DNA of 64,000 bases from a bacterium 1XD42-54. GTDB taxonomy: Bacteria; Bacillota; Clostridia; Lachnospirales; Lachnospiraceae. A program made the translations under genes and the position numbers. Under the pieces are notes generated by a model. The model saw only the letters and a list, made by a program, of their open reading frames with translations, had not been told where the DNA came from and did no database searches. Numbering within the stretch: position 1 is the stretch's first letter; each line of letters opens with the position of its first letter. Shown piece after piece: positions 1-8,475 of this stretch. The stretch is taken from contig RAZH01000011.1 of NCBI GenBank assembly GCA_003612585.1, forward strand, positions 1-64,000, written 5' to 3'.

Positions 1-1
1 T

Positions 2-61
2 GGGCTTCCTCCTATGGTCAAGCGGCAGAGATATTATGAAGCTCTGGATACTGCTGCTTAG
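2..61 (+). CDS. C-terminal tail of a gene entering from the left (partial)
   Basis: An open frame enters from the window edge and ends with TAG at 59-61. The 19 visible codons read GLPPMVKRQRYYEALDTAA. The family is not recognisable from so little. It is the only plus-strand frame here with a protein-like tail, and a promoter follows it before the next gene. It could still be chance. Confidence 0.35.
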   Translation, partial: GLPPMVKRQRYYEALDTAA

Positions 62-97
62 GCATTGATATCCTTGCAAAAAAAGTGTCAACCAATA

Positions 98-127
98 TTG
101 ACAATATCATTTTGATATTTGTATAAA
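98..127 (+). promoter_or_regulatory. sigma-A-type promoter for the GNAT gene
   Basis: A perfect -35 TTGACA lies at 98-103 and a TATAAA -10 at 122-127, with an 18 bp spacer. An AAGGA ribosome binding site follows shortly before the ATG at 151. Position and strand fit transcription of the acetyltransferase gene. Confidence 0.7.
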
Positions 128-150
128 AACACAATTTAAGGACAATTTAT

Positions 151-966
151 ATGAATCATACCGCTTATATTAAATTAATAGAAGAACTTTCACTGAACGC
201 TTGGCCTTCTCACAAAATAGAACTGTATGACGGATGGCTTATTCGCTTTTCTCATAACTATTCTCACCGTACAAACAGTGTGGAACAAGTCGGAGTATCC
301 TTGTTACCCGTGCAAGAAAAGATTGTCTACTGTGAACAGATTTATAAAAATTATCATACACCTTCTATTTTCAAGATCAGTCCATTGCTGGAATCATCTT
401 TTGATCATCTGCTTGCATCAGCTGGTTACGAAATACAACATACTACAGAAGTGATGACCATGGATTATTCCCAACTCCGTGCATGGCCTCCCTCCTCTGC
501 TGAATATGGACACCCTGGAGAAAACTGTGCTCCTGCATCCTTTATCACTTTTCCAGGTGACATTACTGTTCAGCTTCAAGATCAAATTACCGATGAATGG
601 ATCTCTTCGTTTTTTAGTCTGAATGGAACCACAAATTCAATCCATCGCCGGATTGTTCCTTCTATGTTCAAGGCAATTCCAAAGCAAACGATTGTTGCAA
701 GCATCCGGATGGATGGTCGTATGGTTGCCTCAGGTCTTGGCATTTTAGACCGTAGCCACGTCGGACTCTATGCAATCTATGTCGATGCTTGTTTTCGCCG
801 TAAAAATTTTGCCAAAGCTATCTGTTCTTCCATACTTCACGAAGCCCGAAAAAAAGGAATGACACATGCGTATCTTCAGGTAGTCCAGGGAAATATTCCT
901 GCAAAACAGTTGTACCATGCGCTCGGTTTCCATGACCTATATACATACTGGTTTCGAGTAAAATGA
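151..966 (+). CDS. GNAT-family N-acetyltransferase
   Basis: This 271 aa protein ends in a typical GNAT fold. From about residue 195 it reads ASGLGIL, then GLYAIYVD, then RRKNFAKAICSSIL, an acetyl-CoA-binding R-x-x-x-x-A/G-type loop. It continues with AYLQVVQGNIPAKQLYHALGF, the usual last strand and helix. The first half is a poorly conserved N-terminal region seen in two-domain GNATs. The substrate cannot be told. The gene has its own promoter and AAGGA site and is convergent with the Tad operon, so it belongs to the host flank rather than to the mobile element. Confidence 0.85.
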   Translation: MNHTAYIKLIEELSLNAWPSHKIELYDGWLIRFSHNYSHRTNSVEQVGVSLLPVQEKIVYCEQIYKNYHTPSIFKISPLLESSFDHLLASAGYEIQHTTEVMTMDYSQLRAWPPSSAEYGHPGENCAPASFITFPGDITVQLQDQITDEWISSFFSLNGTTNSIHRRIVPSMFKAIPKQTIVASIRMDGRMVASGLGILDRSHVGLYAIYVDACFRRKNFAKAICSSILHEARKKGMTHAYLQVVQGNIPAKQLYHALGFHDLYTYWFRVK

Positions 967-993
967 TATATGATACTGCCATAGGATTTATAC

Positions 994-2364
994 TCAGGAA
1001 AAGGATGAAACCCTTCGATATTCGATTTCTGCAAATGCAATAATATCTCCTTCCTGAATCGTTCTTTGTTCCTGCGGGCGGAGACGCTCGCCGTTACAAA
1101 ACGTCCCGTTTCGGCTGTTTAAATCTTTCACGCTACAGCCCTGATCATTTTGTATTATCATCGCATGCATTCTGCTAACCGTAGGCGAATTCAAAAATAT
1201 ATCAGATTCTCCTTTCATTTTTCCTATGTAAACCGGCTCTTTCCCTATCACAATATCAGGATATTGTGTAGCTTTGTTTCCTGATTGCACACAAACAAAG
1301 CGTATACGTCTTTCGTAATCATCCCGTACAAGACAACAGGTCTCTTCTATCTGATCCGCTTCTTTTTCTACTGTTTTTTCATACATTTCCTCCTGCAAAA
1401 AGCGATACATTTCCTCATCTCTGTCTTCTTCCCAACGGTTCTCTGCTTTCTTTTTCTTGTCTTTTATCGCATGCCAATATTTATTCAACAATGCCTCCAC
1501 AGAAATGATCAAAAAAAAGATGCCTCCTGCTTCCGTTACATCCAACAACCCGAAATAATATACCGCTTCAAGCATCACGGTTAAAAGTAAGCCGGAAAGA
1601 AGCACTGCCGGATGAATTGCAGAAAACACCTTATCTGAAAACTTCTCTGTACATCCGGCTTGATCTTTACGCTTTTTATGCACCACTTCATACTCATTTT
1701 CTGCTTCCTGTTCTGCCCTTGTTCTTTCTATGTGATACTCCTCCATGTTCTTATGCGTTGCTATATTACTACATACTTCCGTAAAATCTCCTGATTTTTC
1801 TGTATTGTTCTTATCGCCACTATCCTTTGGCGATAATAAAATACCTTTTAACAACTCCTGCAAACTAAAGTTTTCTTTTAATGACTCCTGATAAAAACCA
1901 TATCCAATTTTTACTGCCTCACCATCATCATGTTCCAGTCTTTTTAACACAAATTCTGCTAACAGGACTATTGATGTCTCGTGATAGACGCCCGGTATAT
2001 AACATAAGTTTACACTGCTTCGATCAGGACGCAGAAAAATATACGAAGGAGCAAACAGAACCTGTGCAGGATTCAGCAAATACTTCTGTAATTCTTCCAG
2101 AATATTTCTTATTCCCGATAGTAGAAAGACAATGTCCTGATATCCCATCTTCTTTTTCTCGAACATACTTTCCAATGGCTGTAATGATGTAATTTCATAA
2201 TTAAGCTGCAACAAACCGTCTTTTCTGCAACTATGAAACGGTAAAAGACCCTGAATTTTATTTTGTTCCAGCATACGCATCTGATAACTGTCTTCTTCTA
2301 TTTCTGCTGAAATCTCCAGTATCAGATAATTATTTTGGAGATCTCTTTTATATTCTGATTTCAA
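994..2364 (-). CDS. FHA-domain protein with DUF6382 N-terminus (Tad locus)
   Basis: The N-terminal part matches the DUF6382 family as I remember it. A hydrophobic hairpin follows in the middle (two membrane segments near VLLSGLLLTVML and GGIFFLIISVEAL). A clear C-terminal forkhead-associated domain has the motifs VYIGK, SPTVSRMHA and DLNSRNGTFCNG, which bind phosphothreonine. I chose a TTG start at 2364: AGGAGG sits six bases upstream and the TTG overlaps the stop of the preceding tadE gene. The ATG at 2445 would put an unlikely 27 residue extension inside tadE. It is the last gene of the Tad operon and probably a regulatory or scaffold protein. Confidence 0.85.
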   Translation of the reverse strand: MKSEYKRDLQNNYLILEISAEIEEDSYQMRMLEQNKIQGLLPFHSCRKDGLLQLNYEITSLQPLESMFEKKKMGYQDIVFLLSGIRNILEELQKYLLNPAQVLFAPSYIFLRPDRSSVNLCYIPGVYHETSIVLLAEFVLKRLEHDDGEAVKIGYGFYQESLKENFSLQELLKGILLSPKDSGDKNNTEKSGDFTEVCSNIATHKNMEEYHIERTRAEQEAENEYEVVHKKRKDQAGCTEKFSDKVFSAIHPAVLLSGLLLTVMLEAVYYFGLLDVTEAGGIFFLIISVEALLNKYWHAIKDKKKKAENRWEEDRDEEMYRFLQEEMYEKTVEKEADQIEETCCLVRDDYERRIRFVCVQSGNKATQYPDIVIGKEPVYIGKMKGESDIFLNSPTVSRMHAMIIQNDQGCSVKDLNSRNGTFCNGERLRPQEQRTIQEGDIIAFAEIEYRRVSSFS

Positions 2365-2822
2365 TCGTTGCCTCCTGTCAGGACATCCCCGATTCCTTTT
2401 ATTTTTCGAATCATATCCGCCGGGTCCAAAACTTTTACACTCCATGCTCCCCTGACTGAGAATTTGTTTCCGAACAGATACCCCGTACTAAAACCAGGCA
2501 TTGGATACGTTCCCTGCCATACCGCATTTACATCTTTTGTCCCAACAGCTATTCTTTGCTTTACATTCCGGCTCCCCATAAATCGTCTTCCATCCACCAG
2601 ATCTTTCACAATTTCTGCTGCTTTCTTTCTCTCGTCACTTTTTATAAAATTAGTTCCAACTGACGCTGCCTCACACGCTGCACTTTGAGCAACTGCACAG
2701 TCATGTATGTAAAATATACAGAAAATAAGCGTTGCCAATATAAAAAACATAACTGAAAATATAACCGCAGCTTCCAAGGTATAACTTCCCTTTAAATATT
2801 TATGTTTCATGCGATCCTCCAC
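2361..2822 (-). CDS. TadE-like pseudopilin
   Basis: This small 153 aa protein carries the TadE signature near the N-terminus: a Gly-Ser-x-Thr-Leu-Glu-Ala-Ala prepilin-like motif followed by a hydrophobic helix (about residues 12-38). A short soluble tail follows. It would be cleaved by the A24 peptidase encoded just upstream and assembled with the Tad pilus. A second methionine at codon 5 is an alternative start. The stop overlaps the TTG start of the FHA gene, so the two are translationally coupled. Confidence 0.8.
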   Translation of the reverse strand: MEDRMKHKYLKGSYTLEAAVIFSVMFFILATLIFCIFYIHDCAVAQSAACEAASVGTNFIKSDERKKAAEIVKDLVDGRRFMGSRNVKQRIAVGTKDVNAVWQGTYPMPGFSTGYLFGNKFSVRGAWSVKVLDPADMIRKIKGIGDVLTGGND

Positions 2823-2832
2823 CCATAATTAA

Positions 2833-3315
2833 TCATACTCCCACTGTTATAAGCAGTACACCCAGAAATAAGTATGGTACAAAGGCCATTTCATATTTAC
2901 GGCCTTTTTTCATTACTATAGACAAAACCAGCGCGCTCAATCCTGAAAAAAGGAATGCAAAAAGCAGAACCTGTATCACAGTCATAAACCCCAGAGCCAA
3001 ACCGCAGACTATAATCAGAAAGCTATCACCATATCCGAATGCTTGTTTACTGATGCACGAAAACAAAAGGCATACACACCCTGGCAATGCACTTAAAAAA
3101 CCTTCCTGCACCACTTTGTCGATATCACTTATTCCATTCGTTATCCCATAGATCAATGCATCCGTCACCCTTCCGCCAAGAAGTAAGCCCCCATACAAAA
3201 GTAATGCTTTCATGTATATTTTCCGATACCGGATATCTGTATAAGAACAAAATCCTAGCATCAGCAGACTCAATATTTTAAAATACATCCTGCTCCCTTT
3301 TTTACTCCTGAACAT
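2833..3315 (-). CDS. A24-type prepilin peptidase (TadV/CpaA-like)
   Basis: This 160 aa integral membrane protein has about five hydrophobic helices. The two aspartates of the A24 family are visible: Asp-Ile-Arg-x-x-Lys-Ile near residue 28 and Gly-Tyr-Gly-Asp near residue 97. It would remove the leader peptide from the Flp pilin and the TadE-type pseudopilins. It lies between the two TadE genes. A later start (Met10 at 3288) has a better placed GGGAG site and may be the true one. Confidence 0.85.
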   Translation of the reverse strand: MFRSKKGSRMYFKILSLLMLGFCSYTDIRYRKIYMKALLLYGGLLLGGRVTDALIYGITNGISDIDKVVQEGFLSALPGCVCLLFSCISKQAFGYGDSFLIIVCGLALGFMTVIQVLLFAFLFSGLSALVLSIVMKKGRKYEMAFVPYLFLGVLLITVGV

Positions 3316-3332
3316 TTTTGCCTATCTACTGT

Positions 3333-4286
3333 TTACGCGCTACCACATTTGGAACAAGCCCTTTTCGCGCTCAGATCATTTTTCCGTACCTGACGTACCG
3401 TTCGTTTCAAGCCACTGCACGAAAGAGAACTGTGGTATTTCTCCCCCTCTCCCGTAATATAGACACGACCTTCCTGCGCAAGCCCTCCGCATTTTTCACA
3501 GCTATGATAAATACCGCCATTGTTGTTTCGCAGCATCCCCAGTGCACTGGAATCGACCTCCCGAATGGACAATTTCAAATGTGTACACTCTGGGTCCTCA
3601 TGATATACGCTGCCTGTCTGCGTCATGTACACATATTCTCCTTCAGCCTCTTCGTCCTCCTTTTTCTCCCCGTATTCCGGTGGTATCCTCCCAGTCCAAG
3701 CTCTTACTCTCGCACGCTGTATAAAAAAATTACCTGGTAATTTAACAACTGACAAAGGAGAACGCAGCTGATACGTCATAATCAAATCAATTGTTTCATC
3801 CTCCTGTAAAAAAGATGATAAGGCCAGATTGGTATTTTTTACTGCTGGTGAATTGCCTGCCTGTGAGAGAACTCTTCCGTGAGCAAATGCTGCTGATAGC
3901 GCTCCCGCTGCAAACTCTGAAACTCCGTCTGTATCTCCGCCATATCTGGACACATAAGCAGACGCCGCGATAATCTTACTTGTCTCAGCAAGAGAATTTC
4001 CAAATCTCACTGCCGTTCCCATCACATTACCAAACTGCATTATACTAATCATTACAAACAGAAAAAATGGAACTATAATTGCAGCCTCAACTGTAAGTGT
4101 CCCGGGAAGCGAAGCAAAAAAGAATGCACTTGTACTCTGTTTTATTTTTTTAAGATAACATAAACAAAGGGGAGAGACTTTTTCCTTTCTGATTATTATT
4201 TTAATTGAATTTATATATGTCTTGAACTGAACTGGCATAAAATCTTGCTTGCTTCTATCAAACTGCATACCAGAATACAAATACAT
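3333..4286 (-). CDS. TadE/TadF-like pseudopilin with cysteine-rich C-terminus
   Basis: Around residues 61-85 lies a TadE-type segment, Gly-Thr-Leu-Thr-Val-Glu-Ala-Ala followed by a long hydrophobic helix. The C-terminal 100 residues hold two related units of the form Val-Tyr-His-x(4-5)-Cys-x-x-Leu followed by Cys-x-x-Cys (CEKCG, CSKCG). These are probably metal-binding or disulfide modules on the extracellular part. The N-terminal 60 residues before the prepilin motif are unusually long, and a later start is possible. The gene is closely spaced with the peptidase and DUF5702 genes. Confidence 0.75.
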   Translation of the reverse strand: MYLYSGMQFDRSKQDFMPVQFKTYINSIKIIIRKEKVSPLCLCYLKKIKQSTSAFFFASLPGTLTVEAAIIVPFFLFVMISIMQFGNVMGTAVRFGNSLAETSKIIAASAYVSRYGGDTDGVSEFAAGALSAAFAHGRVLSQAGNSPAVKNTNLALSSFLQEDETIDLIMTYQLRSPLSVVKLPGNFFIQRARVRAWTGRIPPEYGEKKEDEEAEGEYVYMTQTGSVYHEDPECTHLKLSIREVDSSALGMLRNNNGGIYHSCEKCGGLAQEGRVYITGEGEKYHSSLSCSGLKRTVRQVRKNDLSAKRACSKCGSA

Positions 4287-4314
4287 TCTTTTTCACCCCG
4301 CTTCCTGGTATTTC

Positions 4315-5847
4315 TCAATACGTAATACTCCCTTTTTGCACAAAACCTGTCCTTTTTCCTGATACCCCCATCACCGCTTGCGGAAGACTCAAAAATACCG
4401 GACGGCAATTCCACACCGTATTTGTTTCAATCGCAACGATACAATTCTCTGCCTTAAAATGCGGACTTTGATCTGTTGCCCGAAGTTCTGCCTGAATCAT
4501 GTCCAGTGCGCGCATTTTCTGTGATGAGACTGAACCCATATGCAAAAGAATTCGCAGATATTCCTGATAGTTTAAACCCTTGCCTTTATCCCTGGCCCCC
4601 TCCCTGAGAATTTCCGTAATCCGGCCCAGATTTTCAATCGTAAGAGCCCATGTAGATGTATCCTTAAAAACGGGAACTTTACCTCCATCAAGCAGAATTC
4701 TCACATCAACAAGGCTTTCCCCATACGCCCATGCCAGCAGCAGCGCATGCTTTGTCGCCGCAGTAAGTGCAGGTATTCCCAGAAATCCCGTCAATGTAAT
4801 TGCCAGTCCTTCTGTCTTCATACTCATATTCTGATTCTGAAGACCATAAAGGTAATTCATTCCTTCCCGGATCAAGAGAAGTCGGTTCACAACGTATTTC
4901 AGATTTTGCTTGTCTGTATTTTTTCCACCTAATATATATTCTAACTGATAGTCAAGTGCCGTGCCTTCTCCATCGCTCAGATAGTCCGGAAAATGCATCA
5001 TAAGATATTCTCTGAACAATACATCTGAAATCAATCCGCTGTGCTCCTTCTCCAGTTTCAGAGTTCCTTTTCTGTTTCTGTTTTTAGATGGAAAATTTCT
5101 GATGTTTATCTTTTTTTCTGAGATTTCTTTGTCCCATGTCACGATTTCCAGCGTACTTTTTTTGCGCAGTTTTGCAATTTCTTTCAGAGGATTATTCTTC
5201 GGTTCCTCTGGCACAAGTACGATTTCTGTTCCATTTTCTTTTGCTTCCTGTGCTTCTGACTCCATTGCCTCAAGCTTTTCCTGTTTTTTATCTTCCAGCT
5301 GATAAATCTCGTCATCGCTGTTTTTTTGGCTTTTCTCATACTTTTCCTGCCAGTTTTTAATCTCTTTTGTCTCCTTCGTGTACTCCAACAATTTATCTAT
5401 TGCAAGCACTGCCGCATTTGCCTTCATATAAGAAACGGCCTGCTGATAAAATGCTTCTCCCTTTTCATCCGTTAAGAGCGCATATCCTGATACTTCACTA
5501 TCTGTCAGTTCCAGATTCCAGGGGTCAAAATGCCACGGAAAAAATACATCCTTTTTCGGGTCTGCATTATAAGAAAGATATTCCTCTAAGCGCTGTTTTA
5601 CTTTTTCAATACGAAAAGCTCCCTCACCATAAGAACCGTCAAGAGAAAATATACCGTATGATTCCAACAATCCATTTTCATATTCGCCAAGCAGAGAAAA
5701 ATTTCCCATGCCTATAATATTTGCCGCCTGTGCTTTTGCCCCCTGAACTCTGGCGGATTCCACCGTTGCACAGATCAGAGAAAGGAACAATAGGCAAACC
5801 ATACTGAAAAATACTGTTATTGATCCTTTGAATTCTTTTCTGCCCAT
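4315..5847 (-). CDS. DUF5702 protein, TadG-like component of the Tad locus
   Basis: The 510 aa protein starts MGRKEFKGSITVFFSMVCL, a TadG-like N-terminal membrane anchor with a Gly-Ser-Ile-Thr-Val motif. A long extracytoplasmic region follows, with a charged coiled-coil stretch (about residues 160-225). This architecture is what I know as DUF5702, found next to Flp and TadE genes in Lachnospiraceae. It starts 10 nt after the stop of the truncated Flp pilin and has a GGAGG site. Its native promoter may have been lost to the insertion, so expression may depend on reading out of the element. Confidence 0.8.
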   Translation of the reverse strand: MGRKEFKGSITVFFSMVCLLFLSLICATVESARVQGAKAQAANIIGMGNFSLLGEYENGLLESYGIFSLDGSYGEGAFRIEKVKQRLEEYLSYNADPKKDVFFPWHFDPWNLELTDSEVSGYALLTDEKGEAFYQQAVSYMKANAAVLAIDKLLEYTKETKEIKNWQEKYEKSQKNSDDEIYQLEDKKQEKLEAMESEAQEAKENGTEIVLVPEEPKNNPLKEIAKLRKKSTLEIVTWDKEISEKKINIRNFPSKNRNRKGTLKLEKEHSGLISDVLFREYLMMHFPDYLSDGEGTALDYQLEYILGGKNTDKQNLKYVVNRLLLIREGMNYLYGLQNQNMSMKTEGLAITLTGFLGIPALTAATKHALLLAWAYGESLVDVRILLDGGKVPVFKDTSTWALTIENLGRITEILREGARDKGKGLNYQEYLRILLHMGSVSSQKMRALDMIQAELRATDQSPHFKAENCIVAIETNTVWNCRPVFLSLPQAVMGVSGKRTGFVQKGSITY

Positions 5848-5856
5848 GCTTCCTCC

Positions 5857-5958
5857 TTATACGTTGTTACTCTGGCTTATTATTTTACTGAAAATATTTG
5901 CAACAAGACTTGTCAGTTGATTTTTAAAAATCAAAACGAGACTGATCAGGACCACCAT
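5857..5958 (-). pseudogene. 3' remnant of a Flp-type (type IVb) pilin gene
   Basis: Thirty-three codons in frame before TAA read VVLISLVLIFKNQLTSLVAN and then a short Ile/Ser/Gln/Asn-rich tail. This matches the second half of the Flp1 pilin family: a hydrophobic helix, the Phe-Lys-x-Gln turn and an amphipathic tail. The expected leader peptide and the conserved Gly/Val-Glu-Ile part of the helix are missing. Upstream the frame reads non-pilin residues and then a stop. The gene sits exactly where a pilin is expected, just before DUF5702, and the break coincides with the start of the recombinase module. Confidence 0.7.
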
Positions 5959-6182
5959 AAAATTAGCCCCCTGTCTGGTAGCCCGCATAAACACTGGCTC
6001 TATCATCAGCGTCACTGTGTAGCTTCTGTCTTTTTTCTAACCATTTTCCGTGAAAACTGTGTACATCGTGCATTAGGTAGAACGTCCAAATTCATAACCT
6101 TAGCGACATCTATATAAAGCAAAACAGCAGATATATGTTTTCCATACTATCCGCTGTCAGCTGTCTTTCTTAATTTAATTGT
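5959..6182. other. Terminal non-coding segment of the mobile element, left end
   Basis: About 220 nt with no convincing gene separate the pilin remnant from the first recombination gene. By position it should hold the element end and recombinase binding sites. Similar short words recur (cactg near 5992 and 6014), but I cannot define terminal repeats without the other end. The exact junction is probably within 5950-5975. Confidence 0.5.
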
Positions 6183-6566
6183 TTATTTCTTCTGATTGTT
6201 TAATTCTCTTGTTAGTTCCTCAATCTTTTTCTCTAACCTGCTATTCTCGTTCTCTAATTCTTTTATTCTTTTTTTCAGTTTCATATTTGCACTTTTCAAA
6301 TTGATATTTGTTTCTTCCAATGCCCTATCAAATATAACTTTCTTCGGATTGTAACATTCCCCCTGTTGAAGCTGGGCATCATCTAACGCTTTTCTAACTT
6401 CTGGATTTCTGTAGAAAAAACTTTTCGCAAATCCAGTGTTTTGAGCTAGCGCAGTTACCGAAATACGCTCTTTCCTTTCGAGCATTTTCTCAATCTGTTT
6501 TATAGCAATATCCGCTTTCTGCTTACTCTTGGCTTGATTCATCGCAACTATTTTATCGTATTTCAT
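6183..6566 (-). CDS. TnpC-like DUF6262 protein, copy 2
   Basis: This 127 aa protein starts MKYDKIVAMNQAKSKQKADI. It has a helix-turn-helix-like centre (ISVTALAQNTGFAKSFFYRN) and a C-terminal coiled coil rich in Lys, Glu, Leu and Asn. It is the small accessory protein (TnpC, DUF6262) that accompanies Tn554-type recombinases. It is clearly paralogous to the next gene, with the same order of motifs and diverged sequence. It is the gene nearest the element end and last in the recombinase operon. Confidence 0.8.
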   Translation of the reverse strand: MKYDKIVAMNQAKSKQKADIAIKQIEKMLERKERISVTALAQNTGFAKSFFYRNPEVRKALDDAQLQQGECYNPKKVIFDRALEETNINLKSANMKLKKRIKELENENSRLEKKIEELTRELNNQKK

Positions 6567-6587
6567 ATCTATTTTCTCCCCTTTTAT

Positions 6588-6998
6588 TTACAATCGTTTC
6601 AGTAGAGAGATTTCTTTTCTTCCAAGCTGCTTCTGAAGCTTCTCCACCTGCTGGCGAAGCTGTTCATTACTCTTAGCAAGTTCCTCATTCTGCGTTTTAG
6701 CTCTTAGCAACTCAAGTTTCAAATCAACCATTGTATTTTCAAGTTCTTTGTCCATTATGACCGGATGCTGATTCTTAAAGATTGCTTCCTGCCTGTGGAT
6801 GGCATCATCCAGCTCACGCCTAACCATCTGGTTTTTATAAAAAAATCCTCTGGAAAGCCCCGTCCTCTTTACTAACTCTGCTACGGTAATTCTTTCCATA
6901 TTATCAAGCATACCAGATATAGCTTTTTTTGCAATCTCCATCTTCCTTTGGCTCTCGGCCTGCGTAATCTCTATCATTTTATCATATTTCATAATCAT
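6588..6998 (-). CDS. tnpC: TnpC-like DUF6262 protein, copy 1
   Basis: This 136 aa protein has the same layout as its neighbour: an N-terminal MKYDKMIEITQA segment, a central HTH-like stretch (ITVAELVKRTGLSRGFFYKN) and a C-terminal leucine/glutamate coiled coil. It overlaps the end of the third recombinase gene by 17 nt, so it is coupled to it. In Tn554 the single TnpC protein assists integration orientation and efficiency; the same is inferred here. Met3 (6992) is an alternative start. Confidence 0.8.
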   Translation of the reverse strand: MIMKYDKMIEITQAESQRKMEIAKKAISGMLDNMERITVAELVKRTGLSRGFFYKNQMVRRELDDAIHRQEAIFKNQHPVIMDKELENTMVDLKLELLRAKTQNEELAKSNEQLRQQVEKLQKQLGRKEISLLKRL

Positions 6999-8475
6999 CC
7001 CATCCTTCTATGATATCTAATAGGATCATATCCATTTTTTCTCTTGCGGTTCTTGTTTCATCTGCCATCAGCTTATTTCCTATTTTCCGGTAATAATGCA
7101 CCGATTGTATTGAGGTATGCCCCAGTAGCTTTGCTATCATCCAGTCATCCACATGCATTTCCGTCAGTTTTTTTCCATAGCAGTGCCGGAATATATGGGT
7201 ACCAAACTGCAACAATTCACCGTTGTCATCCCGGATATCTTCCTGGCGTATCATCTTCATAATCTGGTTTTGGATCATGTTATACTGGTAAGGTTTTGTC
7301 GGATCATTTTTCTTTACAAAAATGTATGTTGTTTCTCCATACCGCTCTTTCGTATAATCGATTGCTTTCATGATAAGCCGCGCCACTTCTTCGCTGATGG
7401 CTTTTTCATACGTTACGGATTTCACCTGGTCGATCCTTATAAAATATCGTCCTTCCCTCATGCTCAGGCAATCCGGCTTTAAGGTCAGTGTATCCGATAT
7501 CCGTGTTCCCAATAACTGGTGGATAATCAATGCCCTGCAAACCTGCTCATCCATCTTGAAAATGTGTTCGTTTAATCTCTTGATCTCCGCATCCGTGTAA
7601 AACTTGAATATATGCCTTGGAGTGCTTGGAAAATCATTGCTTAAGAACAGTTCGCTCATGCTCTGCCGTTCATATAAATTTCCAACATCCTCTATCACCC
7701 TCCGCAGAGCATAAAGATCCGATCTGTAATTTTTCCGTTCATGCGCTTCCGTTTGAAGGTAAATCAGGTACTGCTCGATATGCATCCGTTCAAGTTCCTG
7801 TAGGGATTTAATATCCGGACACCGCTTTTCAAGAAACCTGGCAAACCGCTTTATGGCAGTCATCTCACTTTGAATCGTTCCTAATGGGGAATACTTCAGA
7901 TGCATGAAGACCGCTTTTTTCACTTCCTCACGGATATCCGGCTGCGTGATCTTCGTAAAGTTGATGGTTTCCATATTCAGGATCGGATTCGACTGGATAG
8001 GAAAGTCAAAATTTTTCAGGTTCCAGATATCCTTTTCTTGCTCATCCCGGTCATCATCCTCTTTCGCAAACTTCAGGATCTTCTTCATGTGTCTTACAAT
8101 GCCGGGAGTCTCAATCCCTATCTTGTCATATAATGCCCGGTACTTTTTACTCGATAAAGCATATCCATTCTCCATCATCCAGCCTTTCAACATGCGGATT
8201 GTTTTTTCCTCTGTCTTTGCATCCAGACTGCGTATATTCCGGTCGATGAGAAACTCCCTGATATTATTGTAATAGAGCAGCTCACTTGACAGGCTGGAGG
8301 GAGCAAGTTTCTTTCCTCTGTCCCATATAAAATCTTCTAACAGCCTGCTGACATCCTCTGAGGGAAGCCCTTCCAGATCAAAATACCGATCCGAGCGGAT
8401 ATGCATTTTTTCAATCTGCTCCTCAGATGCCTGCTTATAACAGTCCATCTCATACACATAAATTCTCTTTCTCAT
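6982..8475 (-). CDS. Tyrosine recombinase/integrase (third of three)
   Basis: This 497 aa protein has a long N-terminal arm/core-binding part and a C-terminal catalytic domain. The catalytic Arg lies in LLGTRISD, and the His-x-x-Arg box reads THIFRHCYG. A conserved His follows in LLGHTSIQS, and the nucleophile Tyr in VHYYRKIG. It overlaps the preceding tnpB-like gene by 4 nt. Its size and position suit the extra recombinase found in Tn554-related elements that use three recombinases. It acts with its neighbours on element excision and integration. Confidence 0.9.
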   Translation of the reverse strand: MRKRIYVYEMDCYKQASEEQIEKMHIRSDRYFDLEGLPSEDVSRLLEDFIWDRGKKLAPSSLSSELLYYNNIREFLIDRNIRSLDAKTEEKTIRMLKGWMMENGYALSSKKYRALYDKIGIETPGIVRHMKKILKFAKEDDDRDEQEKDIWNLKNFDFPIQSNPILNMETINFTKITQPDIREEVKKAVFMHLKYSPLGTIQSEMTAIKRFARFLEKRCPDIKSLQELERMHIEQYLIYLQTEAHERKNYRSDLYALRRVIEDVGNLYERQSMSELFLSNDFPSTPRHIFKFYTDAEIKRLNEHIFKMDEQVCRALIIHQLLGTRISDTLTLKPDCLSMREGRYFIRIDQVKSVTYEKAISEEVARLIMKAIDYTKERYGETTYIFVKKNDPTKPYQYNMIQNQIMKMIRQEDIRDDNGELLQFGTHIFRHCYGKKLTEMHVDDWMIAKLLGHTSIQSVHYYRKIGNKLMADETRTAREKMDMILLDIIEGWDDYEI

